A DNA stretch of 64,000 nucleotides. Source: JAAZZY01 sp964612505. GTDB taxonomy: Bacteria; Chlamydiota; Chlamydiia; Chlamydiales; JAAZZY01. Numbering within the stretch: position 1 is the stretch's first letter; every line of letters begins with the position of its first letter. Location: NCBI GenBank assembly GCA_964612505.1, contig CAZTEX010000009.1, positions 20,074 to 84,073 of the forward strand. Reading direction: 5' to 3'. The notes below the pieces were generated by a model. The model was not told the origin of the DNA, searched no databases, and saw only the letters and a list, made by a program, of their open reading frames with translations. Shown in pieces: positions 8,319 through 17,053 of the stretch. Made by a program: the position numbers and the translations under genes.

Positions 8319-9791
8319 TTAAACTTGATGAGTAGCAATCACTTTTTCTAAGGAGTTCAACAGACCCCGCGATTGAACTAGAAGGTCATTAAAAACCATT
8401 GCTTTTTCAATGCTTTGATTGGAGCTGCTTAATGCTTTTCTATAACTTTCAATGCCCTCTTTCAAAAAGGCTTTAAAAGCGTCTAATTGAAAAGACACTT
8501 CTTCAATATCAGCCCTTTCTTCCAATTCAACTTTTAATTTTTTAAATAAGGCCTCTTTAATTGTAAAAATAGCCCGTTCAATGCGAAGTAGAGACGAGTC
8601 TGCTAAATTGGCTGTTTTATAATAACTTAAAATTGTCTTAAGCTTACTGTCAATCGTTGGGTAATCCCACTGAGTGATGTGCTTCTCAATTTCATAAAGT
8701 TCGTTTTTAATCATTTCGAACTCTGGAGATGTTTCTGAAGAAGGGCTACTAAGAGTTTCTTGCGGAACAATTGCATGAAGTTCATTTAGCAATTGTTTTT
8801 TTTGAAATTTTAATAAATCTTCTTTCTTAATAGAGGCGTTTAAAGACTGAGCTTCCTGATTAAGCTGCGTGGGAGCTAGTTTCTGCTTATCTTGCTTTAA
8901 ATCGTCTATTTTTTCTTTTAAGTCGTCAAATTTTTGAACATTATGTTCTTTCTTCTCTTCTTTTTCTTTCTTTTGGATTTTTTCAAAAGCTTTCAATTGA
9001 TCCCAGCATTGACTGAGTTGCTCTCTTGTTTTGGAGAAAGCATCTACATTTAATGAGATGAGCTTTGCAAAGTTCTGTAGTTGTTTAATTTGCTCTTTAA
9101 GCTGATAGATAGGTATTTTAAAGTGGTCTTGATTAAAAAAGTGCTTCACAAATCGATCTATGTGACTGGCGTATGTTGAGCTCATCAGATTGAGAAGTCT
9201 TCTTTTCTCAGGAAATACTCTATCTGAAAGCGCGTGAATTTGATCCAAAATTTCTTGTTTGCGTTTAAAAGAAATATCTAAGGATAAAATTTCCTTTTTT
9301 AAAGCGTTGAGCCTTTTAGCATATGAGGAGTAAATACTTAATTCTTTTTGAGTTGTCGTATAAAATTCAGAATGTTGCGCAATCGCCGGACATTTTGGGA
9401 CATTAATAGAAGTTTCATTTGCAATCAGGACATCGAGCTGATCAAGATCATCAGCAATCGATTTAAGAGCTCCTTCTATTTGTTCTTTCTCAAAAGAGCT
9501 TTTTTCATCGATGAGTTGCTTAAGTTTGATAATCTCATCAATGAGTTGGCAATAATTCTTCCAGAGTTTTAGACGCTTTGCGATAGGAATCGTCACTTTA
9601 AAATGATCCAAACAATACTTTCTCATCTTCCAAAAACGAGAGAGTGGGTGTATTTCCCCATGAGATAGCTGCAACTTTGTATATTCCAACATCTTTTCAA
9701 TGCGATCTTCAGCATGCTCATATTTTGAAAGTTCTTTAATATAATCATCTACATTATAGGAAACCAACTCTGACAAGTTCTTTTCGTGCAT
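8319..9791 (-). CDS. Hypothetical coiled-coil protein, 490 residues
   Basis: Not recognised. The protein is almost entirely helical with heptad-like runs. The central part (about residues 280-330) is very rich in Lys, Glu and Gln, for example KKEKEEKKEH, followed by KEKIDDLKQDKQ, consistent with a long coiled coil. There is no signal peptide, membrane segment or catalytic motif. The single frame without interruption and the normal codon make-up argue that it is real. It is divergent from nothing close and lies downstream of miaA on the same strand with a 60 bp gap. A structural or inclusion-associated role cannot be shown from sequence. Confidence 0.7.
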   Translation of the reverse strand: MHEKNLSELVSYNVDDYIKELSKYEHAEDRIEKMLEYTKLQLSHGEIHPLSRFWKMRKYCLDHFKVTIPIAKRLKLWKNYCQLIDEIIKLKQLIDEKSSFEKEQIEGALKSIADDLDQLDVLIANETSINVPKCPAIAQHSEFYTTTQKELSIYSSYAKRLNALKKEILSLDISFKRKQEILDQIHALSDRVFPEKRRLLNLMSSTYASHIDRFVKHFFNQDHFKIPIYQLKEQIKQLQNFAKLISLNVDAFSKTREQLSQCWDQLKAFEKIQKKEKEEKKEHNVQKFDDLKEKIDDLKQDKQKLAPTQLNQEAQSLNASIKKEDLLKFQKKQLLNELHAIVPQETLSSPSSETSPEFEMIKNELYEIEKHITQWDYPTIDSKLKTILSYYKTANLADSSLLRIERAIFTIKEALFKKLKVELEERADIEEVSFQLDAFKAFLKEGIESYRKALSSSNQSIEKAMVFNDLLVQSRGLLNSLEKVIATHQV

Positions 9792-9851
9792 ACTTTTATC
9801 TCTGATGTGCTTTTATCATTAATATAGCGAATTTGACCAGAACGTTCAAGA

Positions 9852-10892
9852 CTAATTCTTAGGATCTTGGCTTAAATAATCTTGCGCTATCAGATCCAAG
9901 GCGATTTCTGAGTCATGTAAGTCTAAATCTAACCATTTAAATTCTGGTTCTTTCCTAAACCATGTAAATTGCCTCTTTGCATAATGACGTGTTGCCTTTT
10001 TAAATTGCTCTTTAAAATACTGATAATCTACATCTGTTTGCTCTGTTTTTAAATATTCTAAAGCCTGGCGATATCCTATTGCATGAGACACACTGCGATT
10101 TTGCTCAAAGTTGATTTTTTTAAGGGCAATGACCTCTTCAATAAACCCTTCTCGCAGCATTTGATCACAGCGATTGTTAATCCGTTGATAGAGATTTTCA
10201 CGTGCTCTAAACAAAAACCAGCAGCGAAAATTGTAATTGAGGGGCTCTTTTTTTTGATTCCAAGGAAAATCACTTACTTTTTTCTGAGTCAAAGTAATAA
10301 TTTCAAAAGCCCTGATAATTTTAACTCTATCATGGCATGTAATTGTCTTGGCATAAACAGGATCAATTTTTTCCAATCGATCATACATCGCCTCAGGACT
10401 AAACCTTTCCATTTCCTTTTCTAAGCTTTGTCGCAGCTCGGGGTCCGAAGGGGGACCTTTAGGAGGGCCATAGAGAAGAACATGAAGATAAAAACCGGTC
10501 CCTCCGACAATGACAGGAACACGATTTCGAGCAAAAATAGAATCACAAGCTAGTTGAGTTTCTCGGTAAAAGTCTACAGCTGTAAAAGGCTCTTGAACAT
10601 CCCGGATATCTATTAGATGATGAGGGACAAGCCCGCGCTCTTCAAGGCTTGGCTTTGCAGTTCCAATATCCAATCCCTTGAATACTTGCATCGAGTCAGC
10701 ATTAATGATTTCCCCTCCGAGTCGACTGGCAATTTTGATCGAGAGATCTGTTTTTCCAACACAAGTGGGCCCTGCAATAACAATAATTTTTTTTTGAATA
10801 TTTGACTCATTAAAGATTTTTTCTAACTCAGGTTGATAAACACCACGCAAAATTTGCTTGAGTTTTTCATTATGCGATTTTATCTGACCCAT
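9852..10892 (-). CDS. miaA: tRNA dimethylallyltransferase
   Basis: A 346-residue MiaA, which adds a dimethylallyl group to N6 of A37 in tRNAs reading UNN codons. The P-loop GPTCVGKT is at residues 41-48, followed by the family motif GGEIINADSMQVFKGLDIGTAK and, further on, GGTGFYLHVLLYG and SHAIGYRQALEY. The N-terminus carries about 35 residues before the P-loop strand, longer than in most bacteria; no internal Met offers a shorter start before the P-loop. Upstream, 80 bp separate it from the ftsQ stop, so it may be its own unit or the last gene of the cell-wall operon. Confidence 0.95.
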   Translation of the reverse strand: MGQIKSHNEKLKQILRGVYQPELEKIFNESNIQKKIIVIAGPTCVGKTDLSIKIASRLGGEIINADSMQVFKGLDIGTAKPSLEERGLVPHHLIDIRDVQEPFTAVDFYRETQLACDSIFARNRVPVIVGGTGFYLHVLLYGPPKGPPSDPELRQSLEKEMERFSPEAMYDRLEKIDPVYAKTITCHDRVKIIRAFEIITLTQKKVSDFPWNQKKEPLNYNFRCWFLFRARENLYQRINNRCDQMLREGFIEEVIALKKINFEQNRSVSHAIGYRQALEYLKTEQTDVDYQYFKEQFKKATRHYAKRQFTWFRKEPEFKWLDLDLHDSEIALDLIAQDYLSQDPKN

Positions 10893-10972
10893 ATTAAAAA
10901 AAGGTTAATTTTTAAACATGAGGCTAACATAAATATAATTTTGTGCAAACGTTATCAACCATTATATTTTAA

Positions 10973-11815
10973 TTAATGATTGTTATTTGCCATCTCTTCT
11001 TTAATAGGGGTCAAATAAGCATTAGGTAACAGTCGAAGATCCACAATGAAATCTTCTGCCATACTCATTTGTTTTAAACTGATATAGTGGTCTAACTCTT
11101 CAAGGTAGTTAGTTGGAGATAATCTGAGGTATCTCTGATAGTCTTTTTTACCCAGCTCTTCAAAAAGGTGAACGACAATCTCTTGCTTGCCTAAGCTGTT
11201 TGCCCTAAATTGGGAGACGTCAATGGTTTTTATCTTTTGTTTTGAAAAGTTTCTCTCTTGAAAATACTGAAAAATTTCCAAGGCTACTTTTAATTTTTCA
11301 TCCCCGATTTGAGTTCCATAATTTAATTGGCTCAATTTCATTCCTAAGTAAATATTAGGTAAAATTTTAGGGGTATAAAAAGGGGTAAGTGGGAAAAAAG
11401 TTCCATGCCTATCAACAACAAGATTTTGATAATCTGAGATGTAGGCTATTGGCTCTCTAGCGATATAATCCACAACGAGCGTATCTGGAAATTCAATAAA
11501 TAAATGTGCTTCTTCAATGACCCCACTATTTAAAAGCCTTTGCCTTGCCTCTTTAAGATCAAAAGAATAAATATTTTTAGGGTGATCAATAGATAAAGCA
11601 AGTAACTCTTCTAAATGCTCTGATTTAAGAGCTTCTTTAACAGGGCCTGTTTGAACTAACTTGCTAATTACAAATTGGTTATTTTCTCTTCTGCTCTTTT
11701 GGTGATATCTAAATCCAAAAATAATCCCTGCGGGAATCCCAGAAAATAGAATGATCGATAAAGCAATTGTCCAAAGGGCTTCTGCAAATTTAAGTCTTTT
11801 TTGCATGGGTAACAT
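10973..11815 (-). CDS. ftsQ: Cell-division protein FtsQ (POTRA domain)
   Basis: A 280-residue bitopic protein: a short basic cytoplasmic tail, one hydrophobic segment at about residues 15-35 (TIALSIILFSGIPAGIIFGF), then an extracytoplasmic region with a POTRA-like strand order and the FtsQ-type stretch VDYIAREPIAYISD and VDRHGTFFPL. FtsQ bridges early and late divisome proteins. Identification rests on topology, these motifs and location directly after murC-ddl, where ftsQ sits in dcw clusters. The start overlaps the murC-ddl 3' end by 26 bp; a second Met three codons on (11806) is an alternative start. No ftsA or ftsZ follows; miaA comes next. Confidence 0.85.
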   Translation of the reverse strand: MLPMQKRLKFAEALWTIALSIILFSGIPAGIIFGFRYHQKSRRENNQFVISKLVQTGPVKEALKSEHLEELLALSIDHPKNIYSFDLKEARQRLLNSGVIEEAHLFIEFPDTLVVDYIAREPIAYISDYQNLVVDRHGTFFPLTPFYTPKILPNIYLGMKLSQLNYGTQIGDEKLKVALEIFQYFQERNFSKQKIKTIDVSQFRANSLGKQEIVVHLFEELGKKDYQRYLRLSPTNYLEELDHYISLKQMSMAEDFIVDLRLLPNAYLTPIKEEMANNNH

Positions 11816-14216
11816 CTTTGATTAATTCTAAATATTGCCCTATCTGCAAAGATTTTTTATAATCTTGGCGGCGGCGATACATTGCATCAATGACCATTTG
11901 GTTGATAACTTCTTTAGCTTCGATGCCATGAGAGATCAAAGTGCGTTGAAAAAGACTGCGCGGCGTCATCCCAGGATGAGTATTTACCTCGGCAAATATC
12001 AGCTGCCCATCTTGAGTCAGAAAAAAATCAATCCGCGTATAACTCTTAATTTGCATAGCGCAGTATATTTTTTTAGCTAGCGCCCTACAGCTCTCTGCTA
12101 ATTCTGTACTAATATTTGCTCTAACAATTTTTTCAATGGGGTTTTGGCTATACTTAGCGACATAGTTATACTCACGAACATCTGATCTTACCTCTCCAGG
12201 ATGGGTAATGACGAGCCCCTCTTCTGTTTCAAAACAGGAAACTTCTAAATCTTTACCAAAGATTTGCTCTTCAATGACAACCTGCGTGTCCATGGCAAAA
12301 ACATCCTCAATTGCTTTAATTAAATCGACTTTATTATTAACAAATGAAACTCCCAGAGTCGACCCTGAAGAGGCGGGTTTGACAACGATAGGAAAAGGCA
12401 GCTTCTTCTCAATTTCAGTCAGGCAATTTGGCAAATCGCTAAGCCATTCTTCTTTTGAAAAATCAAGCCCCTTAGGAACTGGAATTTTCAATTGCTCAAC
12501 AAAAAGTTTCATCCAGATTTTATTCATATTTAAAGCGCTTTGAGAGTATGAAGTTCCGCAATAAGCCACTTGCAAAGCTGTTAGAAATCCTTGGATCATT
12601 CCATCTTCTCCACACCGTCCATGAAGAACAGGCAAGACCACATCACATTCTTGCAACTCTTGCACAACCTCTATCATCGTAAGATTCTGAATACTATTTA
12701 ACTGCTTATCACAGATTGTCCATTGCCCTGTCGGTAAAATTCTAAATATTTTAAGCTCCATGAAGTCAGCGTTATAATTTTCGATAATAAAACGACTAGA
12801 GAATAAAGAAACATAATGTTCGTAGGAAATGGATCCACAAATCATCGCAAGCTTTAATGTACTTCCTTTAGCTTGCAGTTCTTTCAAAGCCTCTTTACCA
12901 AAAGAGGTAATATCTCCTGCTCCAACAGTGATTAAAACATCAAAAGGACGGATCTCTTTAGAAAAAAAGTTTAAGAGTTCTTTTTTTGCGACATAGTGAG
13001 TCTTTGTTTTTGAAGCCTTTTCAACTTGGCAAGCTAAATTTTTTATTGAAAACTCTCCTGAAAATGTCTCTCCAGCTGCATAAACATCTGTTAGCCAAAC
13101 TTCATCAGCATCTTCAAAAGAATGGGCAAATTCTTCTTGAAAAGGTAATAATCTTGAGTATCGGTGAGGTTGAAACAAAGCGATGACTCTTCTTTTTGGA
13201 AAAGCTTCTTTAAAGCTTTTAAGCATGCAGCGTAGCTCTGTGGGATGATGAGCGTAATCATCAAAAATTTGGATGTTGTGATGCTCTCCAATCTTTTCAG
13301 CTCTTCGTTTCACTCCAGAAAAGCTTGCCAACCCTTGACGAATGAAAGCTTCATCTATGCCGATTTTTAAAGCTAAACCAAAGACTGCGGCTCCATTTAA
13401 AACATTGTGCTTTCCAATCATGGGCAGTTCAATATTTAAATAATCTTTTCCTAAAATACACAGATCAAAAGAGCATTTAAAACCCTTTTGCTCGGCCCTT
13501 GTAATCCTAATATCAGCTTTTTCATGAAAGCCATAACTTATTCCCTTAGGAGAGATTTCTTGAAGAGTTTTACAATCATAGCACCAGACCAGAGATGTCT
13601 TGACCTGAGTGATAAACTGCTTAAAAGAGTCCTTGATCTCTTCTAAATCTCTATAGTGATCTAAATGGTCTGCTTCCACATTGGTTATAATGGAATAGTG
13701 GGGAAAATATTTTAAAAAAGATTTATCGCTTTCATCAGCCTCAGCAACAAAATATTTTCCATCGCCTGCAAGCCCGTTGATATTCTGGGGACGCAAAAGC
13801 CCCCCTATCATAAAGGAGGGTGATTGATTGGCTACCATCAGCACATGAGATACTAGGGCCGATGTAGTTGTTTTGCCATGGGTGCCTGTAATGGCAATCG
13901 ATTGATAAGGGTGCATGAGATGTGCCAAGAGATCTGAGCGATGCCATAAATTACATCCAAGACTTCTAGCCTGGACAATCTCTGGGTTTGTTTCTGCAAT
14001 AGCGGTGCTATAGACAACCGTGGTTTCTTTCGCTTCAATATTTTGAGCATGATGCCCTTCAAATATGGAAGCTCCTTTTGCCGATAACCCTACTAAGATA
14101 TCACTTTGAGAGGGATCACTTCCTGAGACTGTATACTTTTGAGCTAAGAGCAAATGCGCTAAAGCGCTCATGCCGATGCCGCCAATTCCAATTAAATGGA
14201 AGTTATTTTTTTTCAT
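11790..14216 (-). CDS. murC-ddl: UDP-N-acetylmuramate-L-alanine ligase / D-alanine-D-alanine ligase fusion
   Basis: An 808-residue two-enzyme fusion. Residues 1 to about 450 are MurC, with the nucleotide-binding loop IGGIGMSALAHLL at the start, the ATP loop GTHGKTTT at 111-118 and DDYAHHPTELR later. The D-Ala-D-Ala ligase begins at about residue 455 (LKLAMICGSISYEHY) and shows VLPVLHGRCGEDG, a VVKPASSGSTLGVS ATP-grasp loop and FAEVNTHPGMTPRSLF at the metal site. MurC adds the first L-Ala and Ddl makes the D-Ala-D-Ala added later by MurF. This fusion is a known hallmark of Chlamydiae. The gene overlaps murG by 14 bp upstream and ftsQ by 26 bp downstream. Confidence 0.97.
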   Translation of the reverse strand: MKKNNFHLIGIGGIGMSALAHLLLAQKYTVSGSDPSQSDILVGLSAKGASIFEGHHAQNIEAKETTVVYSTAIAETNPEIVQARSLGCNLWHRSDLLAHLMHPYQSIAITGTHGKTTTSALVSHVLMVANQSPSFMIGGLLRPQNINGLAGDGKYFVAEADESDKSFLKYFPHYSIITNVEADHLDHYRDLEEIKDSFKQFITQVKTSLVWCYDCKTLQEISPKGISYGFHEKADIRITRAEQKGFKCSFDLCILGKDYLNIELPMIGKHNVLNGAAVFGLALKIGIDEAFIRQGLASFSGVKRRAEKIGEHHNIQIFDDYAHHPTELRCMLKSFKEAFPKRRVIALFQPHRYSRLLPFQEEFAHSFEDADEVWLTDVYAAGETFSGEFSIKNLACQVEKASKTKTHYVAKKELLNFFSKEIRPFDVLITVGAGDITSFGKEALKELQAKGSTLKLAMICGSISYEHYVSLFSSRFIIENYNADFMELKIFRILPTGQWTICDKQLNSIQNLTMIEVVQELQECDVVLPVLHGRCGEDGMIQGFLTALQVAYCGTSYSQSALNMNKIWMKLFVEQLKIPVPKGLDFSKEEWLSDLPNCLTEIEKKLPFPIVVKPASSGSTLGVSFVNNKVDLIKAIEDVFAMDTQVVIEEQIFGKDLEVSCFETEEGLVITHPGEVRSDVREYNYVAKYSQNPIEKIVRANISTELAESCRALAKKIYCAMQIKSYTRIDFFLTQDGQLIFAEVNTHPGMTPRSLFQRTLISHGIEAKEVINQMVIDAMYRRRQDYKKSLQIGQYLELIKDVTHAKKT

Positions 14217-15300
14217 TTAAATTTAGCTCCATTTTGACAATTTCAGAAAAATCTTTCACTAAATGATATTCTTGGTATTGATGCATATGATGCCGATACT
14301 TTTCAATATTTTCATCATTAAAAAATTGGATGATTCTCTCAGCAAGCAAAGGGGCTGATAAGGTTTCTTCTAAAAGTTTCACCCCTCCTTTGACAATATT
14401 TTGCATAAAATCAGCGTTGTGCTCTTGATGACCTTTCGCGTAGGGATAAGGAATTAAAATAGAGGGAAGCTTCAATTCAAAAAGTTCAGCAATGGCAGAA
14501 GCACCCGAACGAGAAATCATGAAGTCGCAAGCTTGCATATACTTATGGATATTAGGATCAAATTCTTTGACATAAGCTAGGATTTTTTCTTTCTGATAAA
14601 AATCTTTGACACTCTGAATACTTTCCTTAAAACCGACCAAATGAATTACTTGAAATTGAAACTCTTTCAGATATTGAATCGCCTCAATAAACGTCTGGTT
14701 GATACTGAGGGATCCTTGAGAGCCTCCGCAGATTAAAATCGTTTTTAAAGAATGGCTTAAATGGAGTGATTGCAAAACTTGCTTTTTATCTAAATGAATA
14801 TCTCTTTCAAATTTAAGAGGCATCTTCACATAGTCACTATGACTATAAAAAGGCTCTGTGTCTGGGAAACTGACCATGATTTTTTTTGCTTTTTTAGCAA
14901 ATAAGCGATTGACGATCCCCATTTGTTTATTTTGTTCGTGAAGGAAAAACTTTTTTTTACTTAAACAGGCGGCCAGAAGAGTGGGGAAAGTATGATAACT
15001 CCCAAAAGCAATGATTAAATCAGGTTGGTATTTTCGTATCAGACGCAGGCTTTCTACAACACCCTTTAAAATCTTTAGACCGTTGCTCATGATGGAAAAG
15101 CCTTGCTTGAATGAAAGAGGAGCGCAGCTAATATCTAAATAACGAAAGGTAGAAGAATCAAAATACTTATTAGTTGAAAGATTACCCCCGGCAAACAAGA
15201 TCTCAATGGAGTCTTCTTTTTGCAGTTGTCTGGCTAAAGATTGCGCAGGAAAAAGATGTCCTCCTGTTCCCCCACTACATATTAGAACTTTGCGACCCAT
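14203..15300 (-). CDS. murG: UDP-N-acetylglucosamine-N-acetylmuramyl-(pentapeptide) pyrophosphoryl-undecaprenol N-acetylglucosamine transferase
   Basis: A 365-residue GT28 glycosyltransferase that converts lipid I to lipid II at the inner face of the membrane. The N-terminal glycine loop SGGTGGHLFPA (residues 9-19), LHEQNKQMGIVNRL in the acceptor lobe, CGGSQGSLSIN for the donor lobe and SRSGASAIAELFELKLPSIL (the UDP-GlcNAc site) are all present. Start overlaps the ftsW 3' end by 19 bp, typical for this tightly packed operon. Confidence 0.96.
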   Translation of the reverse strand: MGRKVLICSGGTGGHLFPAQSLARQLQKEDSIEILFAGGNLSTNKYFDSSTFRYLDISCAPLSFKQGFSIMSNGLKILKGVVESLRLIRKYQPDLIIAFGSYHTFPTLLAACLSKKKFFLHEQNKQMGIVNRLFAKKAKKIMVSFPDTEPFYSHSDYVKMPLKFERDIHLDKKQVLQSLHLSHSLKTILICGGSQGSLSINQTFIEAIQYLKEFQFQVIHLVGFKESIQSVKDFYQKEKILAYVKEFDPNIHKYMQACDFMISRSGASAIAELFELKLPSILIPYPYAKGHQEHNADFMQNIVKGGVKLLEETLSAPLLAERIIQFFNDENIEKYRHHMHQYQEYHLVKDFSEIVKMELNLNEKK

Positions 15301-16415
15301 TTGACTTCTTTATTTTTCTTTGCATAGTAACCTACATTGAGCAAGAGTGTTAAAGCAATCATATTCGCAAGAAGAGAACTACCACCCTGACTAAAAAAGG
15401 GTAGATTTAAGCCCGTACTTGGTAAGATGCCTGAGACAACTGCTAAATTTAGAAAGGATTGAAGGCTTAAAGAAAATGTCAGAGTTGCTGCTAGTACAGA
15501 ACCTTGCACTGTGGTTGCTCCTAAAGCAATGGAAAAACCTAGAAAACTGACTATCATATAAAGGGTGATTAAGAAAAAAATTCCTACAAAACCAACCTCT
15601 TCAGCAAAAATTGCCGCAATATAGTCATTTTGCGCTTCTGGCAGGTAACTCAGTTTTTGCATGCTTTGACCGAGCCCCTTTCCTAAAGCTCCACCAGAGC
15701 CCATTGCTATCTTAGATTGAAAAGGTTGATGCCCTCTGCCTAAAAGATCTTTCTCTGGATGCAAATAGCTTTGGATTCTAGCTTGAATATAGGGGACTTT
15801 TAAAACAGCAATCGATCCCATCATCAGAAAAACTAAGATAGGCCACAGCCACCATTTATAAGAAATACGACTGAGAAACATTAGCACAATGAAGGTGGCT
15901 GCAAGCATCGCTGTAATTCCATTGGAAGGCTCTATGAGCACTAGCACGATAGGAACGCAAATAACCGCAAATATTTTAAGTAGTTCTTTGGCGCTGCGCT
16001 CTTTAGTCATGACCGAATGAATGAAATAAAGAGGCATAACAATTTTGACAAATTCAGAAGGTTGCCCTACAAAGCTTCCTATGACAATCCATCTTCTAGA
16101 ACCATTAACACAACGACCAATACCTGGAACAAAAACTAACAATAGGCTTAAAGAAATAAGCACCATTAATAGAGGGCTTAAACGAATGAGTTCATAGTAG
16201 CCTATTTTCCAAAAGGCATAGCAAATCATTAAGCCAACAACAAAGTTCATCAATTGGCGAAGGAGGGCATAGTGTCTTTTATGAAAAGCATGTTGCTCTA
16301 AAGCGCTTGCCGAACTTGCGTTAAAAACCATGATCACCCCCATCATAAAAATGATGGAAGTCACAGCAAGCAGGCAAAAAGTTTGCCAAGAAATTTTTCT
16401 CTCAAAGAAAGTCAT
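15282..16415 (-). CDS. ftsW: Septal lipid II polymerase FtsW (SEDS family)
   Basis: A 377-residue SEDS protein with about ten membrane segments. Recognisable stretches are CVNGSRRWIVIGSFVGQPSEFVK (read in two pieces, residues near 115-140), GRGHQPFQSKIAMGSGGALGKG and the C-terminal LPFFSQGGSSLLANM that holds conserved SEDS residues. FtsW polymerises glycan strands together with a class B PBP at the septum; such a PBP is not in this window. The ATG overlaps the stop of the LysM gene by one base (TAATG). Confidence 0.95.
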   Translation of the reverse strand: MTFFERKISWQTFCLLAVTSIIFMMGVIMVFNASSASALEQHAFHKRHYALLRQLMNFVVGLMICYAFWKIGYYELIRLSPLLMVLISLSLLLVFVPGIGRCVNGSRRWIVIGSFVGQPSEFVKIVMPLYFIHSVMTKERSAKELLKIFAVICVPIVLVLIEPSNGITAMLAATFIVLMFLSRISYKWWLWPILVFLMMGSIAVLKVPYIQARIQSYLHPEKDLLGRGHQPFQSKIAMGSGGALGKGLGQSMQKLSYLPEAQNDYIAAIFAEEVGFVGIFFLITLYMIVSFLGFSIALGATTVQGSVLAATLTFSLSLQSFLNLAVVSGILPSTGLNLPFFSQGGSSLLANMIALTLLLNVGYYAKKNKEVKWVAKF

Positions 16416-17053
16416 TACCGAATATATAAAGTATCGCCTGGTTGTAGTTGCTTAGACGATTCTTTATCTAGGTGGTTAATTTTTAAAAGATCTTCTAACT
16501 TCATATTGTGATCATTAGCAATTTTCCATGGAGTATCGCCCACTTTTACGACATACTGTCTAATGGGTGTTTTTGCTTTGTGTCCACTCTCTTCTTTGAC
16601 AGGAATACGTAAAACCTGCCCAATTCGCAATTGAGTTGTTTTCAAATTATTATAACTCATGATCTCAGCAGCTGAAACATTATTTTCTCGACCAATGCGT
16701 TCTAAATAATCTCCACTTTTAACGGTGACTTCCATGTATTTTGCATTTTTAGGTTCTTCTTTAGCTGGCATCTTCTCTTCGGCAAGAATGGGTAAATGAT
16801 TCGTCTTAGCAGGTTGAGGTTGAGTGATCAAAGGAGCTTGAAGAGGAAATGTTTCATCGAAAGATTTCGTATCTTGAACAAGTGATCTTTCAATATCTTC
16901 AAATTTGATATTTTGTGCTGGAGGGCTGAAAGGAAGCTCATGGTTAGAAGCATAATGAGGTTCTTCTTTTCTAGTAATGGACGTTGCAAAAAGAACAACC
17001 AGTAAACAGGCGTTGATTAATACAGCGATAATAATTGTGTCTCGACGGCTCAT
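16415..17053 (-). CDS. Membrane-anchored protein with two LysM domains (NlpD position)
   Basis: A 212-residue protein with one N-terminal membrane segment (about residues 8-24), a linker rich in Pro and Glu, and two LysM peptidoglycan-binding domains: about 107-150 (VKSGDYLERIGRENNVS, then LRIGQVLRIP) and about 165-211 (VVKVGDTPWKIANDHN, then LQPGDTLYIR). The protein stops at the end of the second LysM; there is no M23 peptidase domain. The same slot between murD and ftsW is occupied by the nlpD gene in Chlamydia as I recall. The likely role is binding septal peptidoglycan and recruiting or activating an amidase. Start overlaps the murD stop (ATGA). Confidence 0.85.
   Translation of the reverse strand: MSRRDTIIIAVLINACLLVVLFATSITRKEEPHYASNHELPFSPPAQNIKFEDIERSLVQDTKSFDETFPLQAPLITQPQPAKTNHLPILAEEKMPAKEEPKNAKYMEVTVKSGDYLERIGRENNVSAAEIMSYNNLKTTQLRIGQVLRIPVKEESGHKAKTPIRQYVVKVGDTPWKIANDHNMKLEDLLKINHLDKESSKQLQPGDTLYIR

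Noticed and set aside
10083..10424. 113-residue plus-strand frame inside miaA
   Set aside because: Antisense to conserved miaA motifs, no initiation signal.
12208..12543. 111-residue plus-strand frame inside murC-ddl
   Set aside because: Antisense to the Ddl domain, no supporting signal.
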